From the NCBI RefSeq assembly GCF_018531465.1, contig NZ_JAHDTF010000018.1:168206-232205 (forward strand): a DNA stretch of 64,000 bases, in the 5' to 3' direction. The position numbers were made by a program, and so were the translations under genes. Positions within the stretch are counted from its first letter, which is position 1; each line of letters opens with the position of its first letter. The stretch is from Sphaerisporangium fuscum (lineage in GTDB: Bacteria; Actinomycetota; Actinomycetes; Streptosporangiales; Streptosporangiaceae). The notes under the pieces are model-generated. The model was not told the DNA's origin. It was given only the letters and a program-made list of their open reading frames with translations, and ran no database searches. Below are positions 7,156 through 16,533 of the stretch, piece after piece.

Positions 7156-8928
7156 TCACCAGTCCCGGCCCGGCTCCTGCGGGTACGGGCGCCCGTTCTC
7201 GTCGGTGCGGGGCCGGCCCTCGGGACGCATCCGCTCCCCGGTGCTGTACATGGTGTCACCGGAGACGTACGGGCGCGGGAGCCCGCCGTCGGCGGGGTCG
7301 GCGGGCGGCTGCGGCATGGCGCCGAGGCCCAGGGGGTCCGCCGGGTCGACGGGGGCCGCCTGCCCCCAGTCGTACCCGGACGGGTCGCCCTGAGGACGGT
7401 ACCCGGAGTCGCCCCCCGGCCCGTAGGGCAGGGAGTCGTTGACGATGAGGTTCTCCCTCGGCACGGCGTCCTGGCCGCGCAGAGGGTCGCCGTGGCCCGG
7501 CACGGCGTCCGGATGGGGCGCGCGACGTCCGCCGCGTCCCGGCTCCGGACGGCCCTGGCCGGGGTGTCCCGCCCCGGGGACGTCCGCGCGGGGCGCGGCG
7601 TCCGGGTGGGGGTGCGGGTAGCGGGCCGTGGCGCCGTACTCCGACGGCGGCGGGTAGTCGGGCGAGGAGCCGTAGCCGGGCGGGGCGGAGTAGTCGAGAG
7701 GCGGCGTGGAGTAGTCGGCGGTCCCGAAGGGATCGGCCGGGCGGCTGTAGTCGCCCCGGGGGGCGAACTCCCTGGTGGGCCCGTACTCGTCCTGCGCGCC
7801 GTAGTCGCCGGCCGGCGGGAAGTCGTTCGGGCCGCCGTACTGGGCGGCCGGCGGGTAGTCGGGCCGGGAGGCGTAGCCGCCCTTGGCGCCGCCGTACTCG
7901 CCGGCGGGCGGGAAGTCGTTCGTGCCGCCGTACTCGCCCGCCTGGGGGAGGTCGCGCTGCGGGCGGGTCGCGTAGTCGCCCTGCGCCCCGTAGCCCCCGA
8001 GGGAGGGCTGCTCGGCGGGCGGGGCCTGGTCGCCGGGGAAGGCGAAGCCGGTGGGCGGGGTGTAGTCGGGGTGCGCGGCGTAGTCGGACGGCCTGGGCAC
8101 CGGCTGCGGGCCGGTCTCCGGCGGCCGCCCCCGGGACGGACGGCCCGCCGGCCTGGCCTGCTGGTGCCCCTGCGGGGGCACCTGGCCACGCGGGGGCTCG
8201 CCCTGCGGCGGGAAGTCGACCTTCTGGGTCGCGTACTCGCCCTGCGTGCCGTAGTCGCCCTGCGCCGGGTAGTCGTTCTGCGGCGGGTAGTCGGGCCGGG
8301 CGGGGTAGTCGGGGTTCGCCGGATAGCCGGGCTGGTCGCCCCGGGGGGAGGGGGCGGCGGGGCGGGGCTGGGAGGCCACGAGCTTGTCGGGCGCGGGCGC
8401 CGTACCGCGTGCCACCAGGACGTCGTTGGGCCCGAGCGCCGGCACCGGGGCGGCGATGGTCTCCTCCTGCGGGTACGACTCCTGGGTGTACTGCTCCTGG
8501 GCGTACTGCTCCTGCGGGTACGGCGGCCCCGCCTGGCCCTGGGCGAACCGGGGCTGCTCGTCGGCGTAGGGGATGACGTCGGGGTACTCGGCCTGCTCTT
8601 CGGGCACCTGAGAGGGACGGGCGTACTGTCCCGTGCCGGGGTACTCGGGATACTCGACGTCATCGTGGTGCTCGTCGCCGTCGTCGTAGTCCTCGCCCTC
8701 GGCGTACTCACCACCCGCCTCGGCGTACCCCTCGTCCAGCGTGTCGAGCAGGCGCCCGACGTCCTCCATGGGCATGCGGAAACTCGCGGTGCACATCTCG
8801 CCCCGCCACAGGCTCAGGACCAGCGTGCCGTCATGCCATGTGACCCGTAGGACGCGCTCCTGGCCGCGAGCGTCGAAGAACACCTCGCCGAACGATGGCA
8901 GTGGGACAACTTCCGACATGGCAGACAT
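7156..8928 (-). CDS. Tyr/Pro/Gln-rich disordered protein with a short folded N-terminus
   Basis: A 590-residue protein. Residues 1-65 look folded and conserved (FDARGQERVLRVTWHDG, LVLSLWRGEMCTASFRMP, VGRLLDTLDEG). The remainder is low-complexity, built of degenerate 8-12-residue units around DYP, GEYG and DFPPAGEYGG with almost no hydrophobic core, ending in YPQEPGRDW. No signal peptide or membrane segment is seen, so it is probably cytoplasmic. A GGAGA site 4 bases before the ATG at 8928 supports this start over the next ATG. Function unknown; a scaffold or phase-separating protein is possible. Confidence 0.8.
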   Translation of the reverse strand: MSAMSEVVPLPSFGEVFFDARGQERVLRVTWHDGTLVLSLWRGEMCTASFRMPMEDVGRLLDTLDEGYAEAGGEYAEGEDYDDGDEHHDDVEYPEYPGTGQYARPSQVPEEQAEYPDVIPYADEQPRFAQGQAGPPYPQEQYAQEQYTQESYPQEETIAAPVPALGPNDVLVARGTAPAPDKLVASQPRPAAPSPRGDQPGYPANPDYPARPDYPPQNDYPAQGDYGTQGEYATQKVDFPPQGEPPRGQVPPQGHQQARPAGRPSRGRPPETGPQPVPRPSDYAAHPDYTPPTGFAFPGDQAPPAEQPSLGGYGAQGDYATRPQRDLPQAGEYGGTNDFPPAGEYGGAKGGYASRPDYPPAAQYGGPNDFPPAGDYGAQDEYGPTREFAPRGDYSRPADPFGTADYSTPPLDYSAPPGYGSSPDYPPPSEYGATARYPHPHPDAAPRADVPGAGHPGQGRPEPGRGGRRAPHPDAVPGHGDPLRGQDAVPRENLIVNDSLPYGPGGDSGYRPQGDPSGYDWGQAAPVDPADPLGLGAMPQPPADPADGGLPRPYVSGDTMYSTGERMRPEGRPRTDENGRPYPQEPGRDW

Positions 8929-9215
8929 CGTTCTCCAACCAGCCTTTATTCGTCCACTCGACCTCAGGAAACCCTACCGAACAGTAGACCTCGCCGTCAT
9001 GGCAGACCTCATGGCCCGCTCCGCGCGAGCGGCCCCCTGCCGCGGGCGAGCGAATGGCGGGTCGCCGTCGTCGACCCCCCTGACCCGGCTCCGACAGTGT
9101 GCCACGGGAACCGCCGTTCGGGTTCCGGAATGCCGAGATGGACCCGGAACGCACCGCGAGTCGCCTCACCGCTCCGGGCGCGGCGACCCCCTAGCGGCCG
9201 GTAGCGTTTCCTGTC

Positions 9216-11411
9216 GTGCTCGACGACTCCATCACCGCCACCGAAGACGTGATCGGCACCGCCGAAGACCCCTACGACGACGCCGGCGACGGCTTCGACG
9301 AGCCCGGCGACGGCTTCGACGAGGCGGAGGACGACGACCTGCCTCCCGTCGAGGAGCTGCTGAGCGCCGCGGTCGCCGCCGTGGGCGGCGTGGAGCGTCC
9401 GGGCCAGGTGAAGATGGCACAGGCCGTGCGGCACGCCATCGAGCACGACGAGCACGTCGCCGTCCAGGCCGGCACCGGCACCGGCAAGTCCCTGGCGTAC
9501 CTCGTGCCCGCGATCCGTCACGCGATCGAGTCGGACACCGCCGTGGTCGTCTCCACCGCGACGATCGCCCTCCAGCGCCAGCTCGTCGACCGCGACCTCC
9601 CGCGCCTCTCGGAGGCCCTGGCCGACCAACTCCCCCACGAGCCACAGTTCGCCATCCTGAAGGGAAGGCGAAACTATCTCTGCCGCTACAAGGTGACGGC
9701 CGTCTGGCCCGACGACGAGGAGGACCAGCTCTTCGACCCGCGCGAGGTCAGCGCCACCGGCCGCATGGTGCAGCGCATCCAGGAGTGGGCCGAGGAGACC
9801 GAGACCGGCGACCGCGACGAGCTGGTGCCGGGCGTCAACGAGCAGGCCTGGCGGCAGTTCTCCGTCAGCGCCAAGGAATGCCTCGGCGCGCAGCGCTGCC
9901 CGAGCGGGGCCGAATGCTTCGCCGAGCAGGCCAGGGAGCGCGCCGGCCAGGTCGACGTGGTGGTCACCAACCACGCGCTGCTCGCCATCGACGCCATGGA
10001 GGAGTTCGCCGTCCTGCCCGAGCACGACGTCGTGGTGGTCGACGAGGCCCACGAGCTGGTCGACCGGGTCACGAGCGTGGTCACCGACGAGCTGTCCGAG
10101 ACCACGGTGTCCATGGCCGTACGCCGCGTCGGGCGGCTCATCGAGCAGGGCGTCGCCGACCGCCTCCAGGCGGCCGGGGAGGACCTCAAGGCGCTGCTGG
10201 CGGCCGCCCCTCCCGGGCGTCTCGACCAGCTTCCGCAGGTCCTCGGCACGACCTTGACGGTGCTGCGCGACGCCGCGTTCACCTGCCTCACCGCGATGGG
10301 GCCGCGCGGCGGCGACAACTGGGGCGGCGGCAAGAACGACGACCCCGAGCAGGCGGGGCAGCGCAAGGCGGCCTTCACGGCGCTCGACGAGGTCCACGAC
10401 ACCGCCGTGCGCATGCTGGAGGCCTTCGGCGGCGACTCGGAGGTCGACCGCGCCGAGGTGGTGTGGCTGGAGGCCGCCACCGACCGCCGTCCGGCCGTGC
10501 TGAAGGTCGCGCCGCTGAGCGTCGGCGGCATGCTCCGCGAGAAGCTGTTCGCCGACCGCACCGTGATCCTCACCAGCGCCACACTGGCCCTCGGGGGCAC
10601 CTTCGAGGGCATGGCCCGCCAGTGGGGCCTCGGCCCCGCCCGCCCCGACCAGCCGGCCGTCCCCGACGACGGCTCAGGGGACGGCGCCGGCACCGGTCGC
10701 TCCGGCGAGGACGGCGAGCGGGCGGCGGGCAGGCCGAAGCCGTGGACTGGCCTCGACGTCGGATCGCCGTTCGACCACCCGCGCAGCGGCATCCTCTACA
10801 TCGCCAAGCACCTGCCCCAGCCCGGACGCGACGGCCTCCCGCAGGAGTACCTCGACGAGATCGCGGAGCTGATCGAGGCGGCCGGCGGCCGTACGCTCGG
10901 CCTGTTCTCGTCCATGCGCGCCGCCAAGGCCGCCACCGAGGCGCTGCGCGAGCGCATCCAGATGCCGCTGCTCTGCCAGGGCGACGACTCCACCTCGCTG
11001 CTGGTCAAGCAGTTCGCCGAGGACCCGGAGACCTGCCTGTTCGGCACGCTCTCGCTGTGGCAGGGCGTCGACGTGCCCGGCCCCTCGCTGAGCCTGGTGA
11101 TCATCGACCGCATCCCGTTCCCCCGGCCCGACGACCCACTGGCCTCGGCCCGGCAGCGGCACGTCGCGGCGCGCGGCGGCAACGGCTTCATGGCGGTCGC
11201 CGCGACCCACGCCGCGCTCCTGCTGGCCCAGGGCACCGGACGCCTGCTGCGCAGCCAGCACGACAAGGGCGTCGTGGCCGTCCTCGACCCGCGCCTGGAG
11301 ACGGCCCGTTACGGAAGCTTCCTGAAGGCGTCCATTCCCCCCTTCTGGACCACCACCGATCCCCAGAAGGTCCGCGCCGCCCTCCGCCGCCTCACCGCCG
11401 CGTCATCCTGA
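9216..11411 (+). CDS. dinG: Fe-S ATP-dependent DNA helicase, DinG/Rad3 (XPD-like) family
   Basis: A 731-residue SF2 helicase. An acidic N-terminal tail (GDGFDEPGDGFDEAEDDD) precedes Walker A AGTGTGKS (85-92). Four cysteines at 156, 222, 228 and 234 match the [4Fe-4S] insertion of DinG/XPD helicases, and DEAH is at 276-279. The C-terminal half carries the second motor domain, including LFGTLSLWQGVDVPG. It should unwind damaged DNA, R-loops or recombination intermediates 5' to 3'. The GTG at 9216 has a TAGCGT box 8 bases upstream, so the mRNA may be leaderless. The repeated acidic tail is unusual but short. Confidence 0.92.
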   Translation: MLDDSITATEDVIGTAEDPYDDAGDGFDEPGDGFDEAEDDDLPPVEELLSAAVAAVGGVERPGQVKMAQAVRHAIEHDEHVAVQAGTGTGKSLAYLVPAIRHAIESDTAVVVSTATIALQRQLVDRDLPRLSEALADQLPHEPQFAILKGRRNYLCRYKVTAVWPDDEEDQLFDPREVSATGRMVQRIQEWAEETETGDRDELVPGVNEQAWRQFSVSAKECLGAQRCPSGAECFAEQARERAGQVDVVVTNHALLAIDAMEEFAVLPEHDVVVVDEAHELVDRVTSVVTDELSETTVSMAVRRVGRLIEQGVADRLQAAGEDLKALLAAAPPGRLDQLPQVLGTTLTVLRDAAFTCLTAMGPRGGDNWGGGKNDDPEQAGQRKAAFTALDEVHDTAVRMLEAFGGDSEVDRAEVVWLEAATDRRPAVLKVAPLSVGGMLREKLFADRTVILTSATLALGGTFEGMARQWGLGPARPDQPAVPDDGSGDGAGTGRSGEDGERAAGRPKPWTGLDVGSPFDHPRSGILYIAKHLPQPGRDGLPQEYLDEIAELIEAAGGRTLGLFSSMRAAKAATEALRERIQMPLLCQGDDSTSLLVKQFAEDPETCLFGTLSLWQGVDVPGPSLSLVIIDRIPFPRPDDPLASARQRHVAARGGNGFMAVAATHAALLLAQGTGRLLRSQHDKGVVAVLDPRLETARYGSFLKASIPPFWTTTDPQKVRAALRRLTAASS

Positions 11412-11441
11412 GCGCTGGGACCCACTGCGGCCCCCAGCGCT
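11411..11441. terminator. Stem-loop after dinG
   Basis: AGCGCTGGG (11411-11419) pairs perfectly with CCCAGCGCT (11433-11441) around a 13-base loop, starting at the last base of the dinG stop codon. It is a likely terminator for dinG and, read on the other strand, for the convergent aro operon ending at 11565. Confidence 0.7.
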
Positions 11442-11564
11442 TCCCTGCGGGAAGACCGCGCCCCAACCGACACGGGACTCAGGTGGAGAACGAGTGGGCC
11501 TTCCCGCCCTCCCCCTCACCAGCCGGTGTGAGATTGATCACGCGCGCCGGGACGCGCCGCGTGA

Positions 11565-12326
11565 TCAGGCGTACGGGTCCAGGTTGGGGCGTTTGGGGGT
11601 CACGGTGTCGCCGGAGGAGGTGCCGCGGAGGCGGCGGCCGATCCAGGGGAGCATGTGTTCGCGGAGCCACTGGCGGTCCTCGCGGAGCTTGGTCCTGCGG
11701 TCGACCCGCTCCCTCGGGGGCCAGGTGTGGCGCCAGTCGTCGTCGGACGGCACGCCGAGGACCCGGCACACCTTCGCGGCGACCAGCCGGTGCCCCTCGG
11801 CGTTCATGTGGAGCCGGTCCTCGCTCCACGCCCGCCAGTCGCGGATGGACTGCATCGACCACTGGTCGACGACATGGCAGCCGTACAGGTCGGCGATCGA
11901 CCGGATGTGCAGGTAGAACACCGCGCACTTGCCGCGGATCTGGCGCATGAGCGGGGTGTCACGAGGGTCGACGCCGGTGAACAGCACGACGTCGGCCCCG
12001 GTGGCGCGCAGATCGCGGACGGCCCGGGCGAGCGTCTTGGCCAGGCCGTCGGGGTCGGCGCCCGGCCGGAGCAGGTCGTTGCCGCCGGCGCAGAAGGTGA
12101 TCAGGTCGGGCTTGAGGTCGATCGCCACCGGGACCTGGTCCTGGACGATCTGGTCGAGCAGCTTGCCGCGCACCGCCAGGTTGGCGTAGCGGAAGCCGGG
12201 GTCGAGGGCGGCCAGCCGCTCGGCCACCCGGTCGGCCCAGCCGCGGAAGCGGCCGTTCTCGCCCGGGTCGTTGAGCCCTTCGGTGAAACTGTCGCCGATC
12301 GCGACGTAGGAGGTGTACGCCTTCAC
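11565..12326 (-). CDS. SGNH/GDSL-family hydrolase
   Basis: A 253-residue esterase-like protein. Block I is GDSFTEG with the nucleophilic Ser, block III is GGNDLL, and block V is DRLHMNAEGH with the Asp/His pair. There is no signal peptide, so it is cytoplasmic; the substrate (an ester of lipid, sugar or acyl-thiol) is unknown. The GTG at 12326 overlaps the aroQ stop (GTGA), making it the last gene of the aro operon by translational coupling. The basic C-terminal 45 residues (REDRQWLREHMLPWIGRRLR) are an extra tail. Confidence 0.9.
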   Translation of the reverse strand: MKAYTSYVAIGDSFTEGLNDPGENGRFRGWADRVAERLAALDPGFRYANLAVRGKLLDQIVQDQVPVAIDLKPDLITFCAGGNDLLRPGADPDGLAKTLARAVRDLRATGADVVLFTGVDPRDTPLMRQIRGKCAVFYLHIRSIADLYGCHVVDQWSMQSIRDWRAWSEDRLHMNAEGHRLVAAKVCRVLGVPSDDDWRHTWPPRERVDRRTKLREDRQWLREHMLPWIGRRLRGTSSGDTVTPKRPNLDPYA

Positions 12327-12757
12327 CGGCCGTCCTCCGCGATGGCGCGCAGGGCCAGCTCGTAGGAGCGCAGGCCGAACCCGGCGATCGTGCCGCTCGC
12401 CACGGCGGCGACCACCGAGGTGTGGCGGAACTCCTCCCGGGAGGCGGGGTTGGAGATGTGCACCTCGATCAGCGGCGCCGTGCGCTGGGCGATGGCGTCG
12501 CGCAGCGCGTAGGAGTAGTGGGTGAACGCGGCGGGGTTCAGGACGACGGGGATGGCGCCGTCGGCCGCCTCGTGGATCCACGAGACCAGCTCGGCCTCGT
12601 CGTCGGTCTGCCGGACGTCGACCGCGAGCCCGAGCTCCCTGCCGGTCTGCCGGCACAGCCCCTCGAGGTCGTCGAAGGTCTGGGCTCCGTACACGTCGGG
12701 CTCGCGGGTGCCGAGCCTCGACAGGTTGGGCCCGTTCAACACGAAGACCGTCCTCAT
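12323..12757 (-). CDS. aroQ: Type II 3-dehydroquinate dehydratase
   Basis: A 144-residue enzyme of normal length. FVLNGPNLSRLGTREPDVYG is the type II signature with the catalytic Tyr; NPAAFTHYSYALRDA and IEVHISNPASREEFRHTS carry the binding Asn and catalytic His. It dehydrates 3-dehydroquinate to 3-dehydroshikimate in the shikimate pathway, as a cytoplasmic dodecamer. It follows aroB by 52 bases. A GTG directly precedes the ATG at 12757; an AGGA 8-9 bases before the ATG favours the ATG. Confidence 0.95.
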   Translation of the reverse strand: MRTVFVLNGPNLSRLGTREPDVYGAQTFDDLEGLCRQTGRELGLAVDVRQTDDEAELVSWIHEAADGAIPVVLNPAAFTHYSYALRDAIAQRTAPLIEVHISNPASREEFRHTSVVAAVASGTIAGFGLRSYELALRAIAEDGR

Positions 12758-12809
12758 CACGCCGCCGTCCTGCCCTTGTCGATCGCGCCGGTCATGTCGA
12801 GCTCCGCGG

Positions 12810-13886
12810 TCACCTCGCGACCTCCCGGTAGGCCGCCTCCAGGAGCTTCTCCGAGGGGTCCTCCAGCCTGGTGACCTTGGCGATGTCGTCGAGGATGACG
12901 AAGCGCTGCCTGGCTCCGCGGTTCTTCTTGTCGACCCGCATGTGGTCGCGCAGCTGCGGCCACGCCTCGTGGCGGTACGACGTCGGGAGCCCGACCGAGG
13001 CCAGGATCGACCTGGTGCGCTCGACGATCTCCGCGGGCGCGTGGCCGGACAGGTGGGACAGCGCGGCGGCGTACACCATGCCGATGGCGACGGCCTCGCC
13101 GTGCCGCATGCGGTAGTCCTCGACGCGCTCGACGGCGTGGGCGAGGGTGTGGCCGTAGTTGAGGATCTCCCGCAGGCCGGACTCGCGCAGGTCGGCCCCC
13201 ACGACGTCGGCCTTGATCTGGATCTTGCGCTCGATCAGCTCGCGGGTGTGGCGGCCGTCGGGCTCGCGGGCGCCCTCGGGGTCGTCCTCGACGAGGCGCA
13301 GGATCTCCGGGTCGGCGATGAAGCCGCCCTTGATGATCTCGGCGAGGCCGGCGACGTAGTCGTCGCGCGGCACGGTGACCAGGGTGGCGAGGTCGCACAG
13401 CACGCCCGCCGGCGGGTGGAACGAGCCGACGAGGTTCTTGCCCTCGGGGGTGTTGATGCCGGTCTTGCCGCCCACCGCCGCGTCGACCATGGCGAGCAGC
13501 GTGGTCGGCACCTGGACGACCTTGACGCCGCGCAGCCAGGTGGCGGCGACGAACCCGGCGAGGTCGGTGGTGGCCCCGCCCCCGACGCCCACGACGGCGT
13601 CGGACCGGGTGACGCCGTGCCGGCCGAACGCCGACCACAGCTCGGCGGCCACCTCGACGGACTTGGCGCCCTCGCCGTCGGGCACCGGCAGCGGCACGAC
13701 GGAGTGACCCGCGGCCTCCAGGGCCCCGCAGACGGGCCGGGCGATCTCCGGCAGGGTGGCCGGGTGGACGACCGCCACCGTGCGCACCCCTTCGCCGAGC
13801 AGACCGGGCAGCTCGGCGAGCACCCCCGCCCCGACGACGACGTCGTAGGGGTGCTCGCCCTTGACGGTGATGCGGGTGCTGGTCAC
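12810..13886 (-). CDS. aroB: 3-dehydroquinate synthase
   Basis: A 358-residue NAD+- and Zn-dependent enzyme that cyclises DAHP to 3-dehydroquinate. Visible landmarks are VGVGGGATTDLAGFVAATW (NAD loop), VPTTLLAMVDAAVGGKTGIN and LAEIIKGGFI with the metal and substrate residues, and NYGHTLAHAVE with zinc-binding His. The GTG at 13886 overlaps the aroK stop by 4 bases. Length and motif order are normal, and neighbours confirm the pathway. Confidence 0.97.
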   Translation of the reverse strand: MTSTRITVKGEHPYDVVVGAGVLAELPGLLGEGVRTVAVVHPATLPEIARPVCGALEAAGHSVVPLPVPDGEGAKSVEVAAELWSAFGRHGVTRSDAVVGVGGGATTDLAGFVAATWLRGVKVVQVPTTLLAMVDAAVGGKTGINTPEGKNLVGSFHPPAGVLCDLATLVTVPRDDYVAGLAEIIKGGFIADPEILRLVEDDPEGAREPDGRHTRELIERKIQIKADVVGADLRESGLREILNYGHTLAHAVERVEDYRMRHGEAVAIGMVYAAALSHLSGHAPAEIVERTRSILASVGLPTSYRHEAWPQLRDHMRVDKKNRGARQRFVILDDIAKVTRLEDPSEKLLEAAYREVAR

Positions 13887-14389
13887 GCCGTGAGCCCCTT
13901 CACGATCTCGTCGGCGACGTCGTCCGGGGTACGGCCGTCGGTCACCACGATCGTCGAGGCCAGCCCCTCGTAGATCGGCCGGCGCTCCTCCATGAGGGCC
14001 TTAAGGCGGCTGCGCGGGTTCAGCACGAGCAGCGGGCGCGCCGAGGCGAGGCCCACGCGCTGGACGGCGTCGGACAGCCCCACCTGGAGGTAGACCACGT
14101 GGTGCTCGGCCAGCAGGCGCCGGGTCTCCTCGTTCAGGACGGCCCCGCCGCCCAGGGACAGCACGCCGTCGTGCTCGGCGAGCGCCAGCCGTACGGCCTC
14201 GGCCTCCAGAGCGCGGAACCGCTCCTCGCCGTCCTCGACGAAGATGTCGGAGACGGGCTTGCCGGCGACGGCCTCGACGTCGGCGTCGGTGTCACGGAAG
14301 CCGGCGCCGAGCCGATCGGCCAGCAGGCGGCCGACGGTGGACTTGCCCGACCCCGGAGGGCCGATGAGCACAGCTCTGGGAGAGGTCAC
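13883..14389 (-). CDS. aroK: Shikimate kinase
   Basis: A 168-residue P-loop kinase. Walker A is GPPGSGKST (residues 10-18); DTDADVE follows as the shikimate-binding Asp region, and LSLGGGAVLN and the RPLL lid region are in place. It phosphorylates shikimate at the 3-hydroxyl using ATP. It overlaps aroC upstream and aroB downstream by 4 bases each, so the three are translated in a chain. Confidence 0.97.
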   Translation of the reverse strand: MTSPRAVLIGPPGSGKSTVGRLLADRLGAGFRDTDADVEAVAGKPVSDIFVEDGEERFRALEAEAVRLALAEHDGVLSLGGGAVLNEETRRLLAEHHVVYLQVGLSDAVQRVGLASARPLLVLNPRSRLKALMEERRPIYEGLASTIVVTDGRTPDDVADEIVKGLTA

Positions 14390-15564
14390 TTGATCACCAT
14401 GGACGAGAGGTAGCCGGAAAGGTTGCGGGCGACCTCCTCGACGGAGTCGCCACCGAACTTCTCGACGGCCGCGTCGGCGAGCACCAGCGCGACCATCGCC
14501 TCAGCGACGATACCGGCGGCGGGAACGGCGCAGACATCCGACCGCTGGTTGATCGCCTTGGCGGGCTCGCCGGTGAGCACGTCGACCGTGGACAGCGCCC
14601 TCGGCACGGTGGAGATCGGCTTCATCGCGGCGCGGACCCGCAGCGGCTCGCCGTTGGTCATGCCGCCCTCGACGCCGCCCGCGCGGTTGGTGACGCGGCG
14701 CACGCCCCCGCCGGTGTTCTCGATCTCGTCGTGGGCCTGGGAGCCGCGGCGGCGGGCGGTCTCGAAGCCGTCGCCGACCGCCACCCCCTTGATCGCCTGG
14801 ATGCCCATGAGGGCCGCGGCGAGGCGCGCGTCGAGGCGGCGGTCCCAGTGGACGTAGCTGCCGAGACCGGGCGGCAGGCCGTAGGCGAGGACCTCGACGA
14901 CACCGCCCAGGGTGTCGCCTTCCTTCTTGGCGGTGTCGATCTCCTCGATCATGGCGGCGCCGGCGGCGGCGTCCAGGCAGCGGACCGGGTGCTCGTCGAC
15001 GGCCGCGAGGTCGGCGGGCGCGGGGACGACGCCCGCGGGCGCCTCCACCGTGCCGATCGAGACGACGTGGCTGACGATGTCGACCCCGAGCGCCTGCTTG
15101 AGGAAGTTGCGGGCGACCTGGCCGAGGGCGACCCGCGCGGCGGTCTCGCGGGCGCTGGCGCGGTCGAGGACCGGCCGGGCGTCGTCGAAGCCGTACTTCT
15201 GCATGCCGGACAGGTCGGCGTGGCCGGGGCGGGGACGCGACAGGGGGGCGTTGCGGGCCTGGGCGGCGAGGACCTCGGGGTCGACCGGGTCGGCCGCCAT
15301 CACGGTCTCCCACTTGGGCCACTCGGTGTTGCCGACGCGGATCGCGATCGGGCTGCCGAGGGTGCGGCCGTGGCGGACGCCGCCGACGACGCTCACCTCG
15401 TCCTGCTCGAACTTCATGCGCGCGCCGCGGCCATAGCCCAGGCGGCGCCTCGCCAGAGCCTGCTGGAGCTCGGCCGTCGTCACCTCCACCCCTGCGGGCA
15501 GCCCTTCGAGGATCGCGACGAGCTCAGGTCCGTGGGACTCACCTGCGGTCAACCAGCGCAACAT
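14386..15564 (-). CDS. aroC: Chorismate synthase
   Basis: A 392-residue FMNH2-dependent enzyme converting EPSP to chorismate. It starts MLRWLTAGESHGPELVAI, the family signature, and includes ARRRLGYGRGARM, RPRPGHADLSGMQKYG with conserved His, and a Arg-rich C-terminal substrate region (RAAMKPISTVPRALSTVD). First gene of the aroC-aroK-aroB-aroQ-hydrolase chain, with an ATGA-type overlap to aroK. The 73-base gap from the prepilin peptidase may hold its promoter or simply be an operon spacer. Confidence 0.97.
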   Translation of the reverse strand: MLRWLTAGESHGPELVAILEGLPAGVEVTTAELQQALARRRLGYGRGARMKFEQDEVSVVGGVRHGRTLGSPIAIRVGNTEWPKWETVMAADPVDPEVLAAQARNAPLSRPRPGHADLSGMQKYGFDDARPVLDRASARETAARVALGQVARNFLKQALGVDIVSHVVSIGTVEAPAGVVPAPADLAAVDEHPVRCLDAAAGAAMIEEIDTAKKEGDTLGGVVEVLAYGLPPGLGSYVHWDRRLDARLAAALMGIQAIKGVAVGDGFETARRRGSQAHDEIENTGGGVRRVTNRAGGVEGGMTNGEPLRVRAAMKPISTVPRALSTVDVLTGEPAKAINQRSDVCAVPAAGIVAEAMVALVLADAAVEKFGGDSVEEVARNLSGYLSSMVIK

Positions 15565-15637
15565 GATGACAAGTCTTCCATGTACCGCCTACTGCCATCG
15601 CCGCCCACGCCGCGTGCCCACCGGCCCGGGTGCCCGA

Positions 15638-16369
15638 TCAGAGGAGGACGGCGGCGAGGGCGCCGAGCAGGATGAAGGGGCCGAGGGGGAAGTGGCTCTT
15701 CAGCGTGCCCCGGCGGGTCGCCAGCAGGGCGACGGCGTACCCGGCGCCGAGGAACTGCCCGCCGACCGCCGCCACCAGCCAGGCGTCGACCCCGAGCGTC
15801 CCGGCGAGCATGCCGACGAGCCCGGCGAGCTTGACGTCGCCGAACCCGAGCGCGTCCGGCCGTACGAACCACATCACCCCGTACACGCCGGCCAGCGCCA
15901 GCCCGCCGAGCAGCGCCGCCGGCAGGTCCCCGGTGGGGGCGAGCAGCAGCGCGAGGACCGGGTACGACGACAGGGTGATCACGTCGGGCAGCCGCCGGGT
16001 CCGCCAGTCGATCGCGGCGAGCGCGCAGCCGGCGACGGCGGCGTACAGCCAGGCGACCAGGGAGAAGCCGCCTTCCACCCTCCAGGCGACCAGGGCGCAG
16101 ACGGCGGCGGTGCAGATCTCGGCCAGCGGCGGCCAGGTGAACGACGGCCCGCCGCGCAGCGCCCCCCGGAAGGCCTCCCGCGCCTCACCGCGCCGGTCTC
16201 GCGGGTGGTGATCGCGTGCCGCCTCGTCCGGAGGTGGCGCGTCCGGCCGGTCGCGCTCGGGGGCCGCTTCGTCGAGGTCGTCGTACGGGGCGAAGCCCGC
16301 CGCCAGGGCGCGGACGTAGGGACCCGCGACCAGGCCCAGCAGGGCCGCCCCGGCGACGACGAAGCTCAC
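15638..16369 (-). CDS. Prepilin peptidase, A24 (type IV) family
   Basis: A 243-residue polytopic membrane aspartyl protease. The two catalytic Asp are in CALAAIDWRTRRLPD and GFGDVKLAG (the GxGD motif). Six or so hydrophobic segments surround them. It should cleave leader peptides of type IV pilin/Tad pseudopilins at the inner face of the membrane; no pilin gene is nearby. It lacks the N-terminal methylase zinc region of classical PilD. The GTG at 16369 starts right before the first membrane segment; the upstream open frame is 18-bp repeat DNA. Confidence 0.88.
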   Translation of the reverse strand: MSFVVAGAALLGLVAGPYVRALAAGFAPYDDLDEAAPERDRPDAPPPDEAARDHHPRDRRGEAREAFRGALRGGPSFTWPPLAEICTAAVCALVAWRVEGGFSLVAWLYAAVAGCALAAIDWRTRRLPDVITLSSYPVLALLLAPTGDLPAALLGGLALAGVYGVMWFVRPDALGFGDVKLAGLVGMLAGTLGVDAWLVAAVGGQFLGAGYAVALLATRRGTLKSHFPLGPFILLGALAAVLL

Positions 16370-16395
16370 CCGCCGACGATAACGTCCACGCGAAG

Positions 16396-16458
16396 GCGGA
16401 GCCCATGGCGGGCGCGGAGCCCATGGCGGGCGCGGAGCCCATGGCGGGCGCGGAGCCC
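16396..16458. repeat. 18-bp tandem repeat, 3.5 copies, in a divergent promoter gap
   Basis: The unit GCGGAGCCCATGGCGGGC occurs at 16396-16413, 16414-16431 and 16432-16449, with a 9-base partial copy to 16458. It lies between the starts of the prepilin peptidase gene (16369, minus) and the SseB gene (16534, plus), outside both coding regions. The copies are identical, so it is probably a recently expanded minisatellite. Confidence 0.9.
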
Positions 16459-16533
16459 GTGAGGGGCGCGTGGTCCTGCTCCCGGGGTGGCGCGCGGGCA
16501 CCCCGGGCCGGGGGCCGGGTAGGCTCGCGTGAC

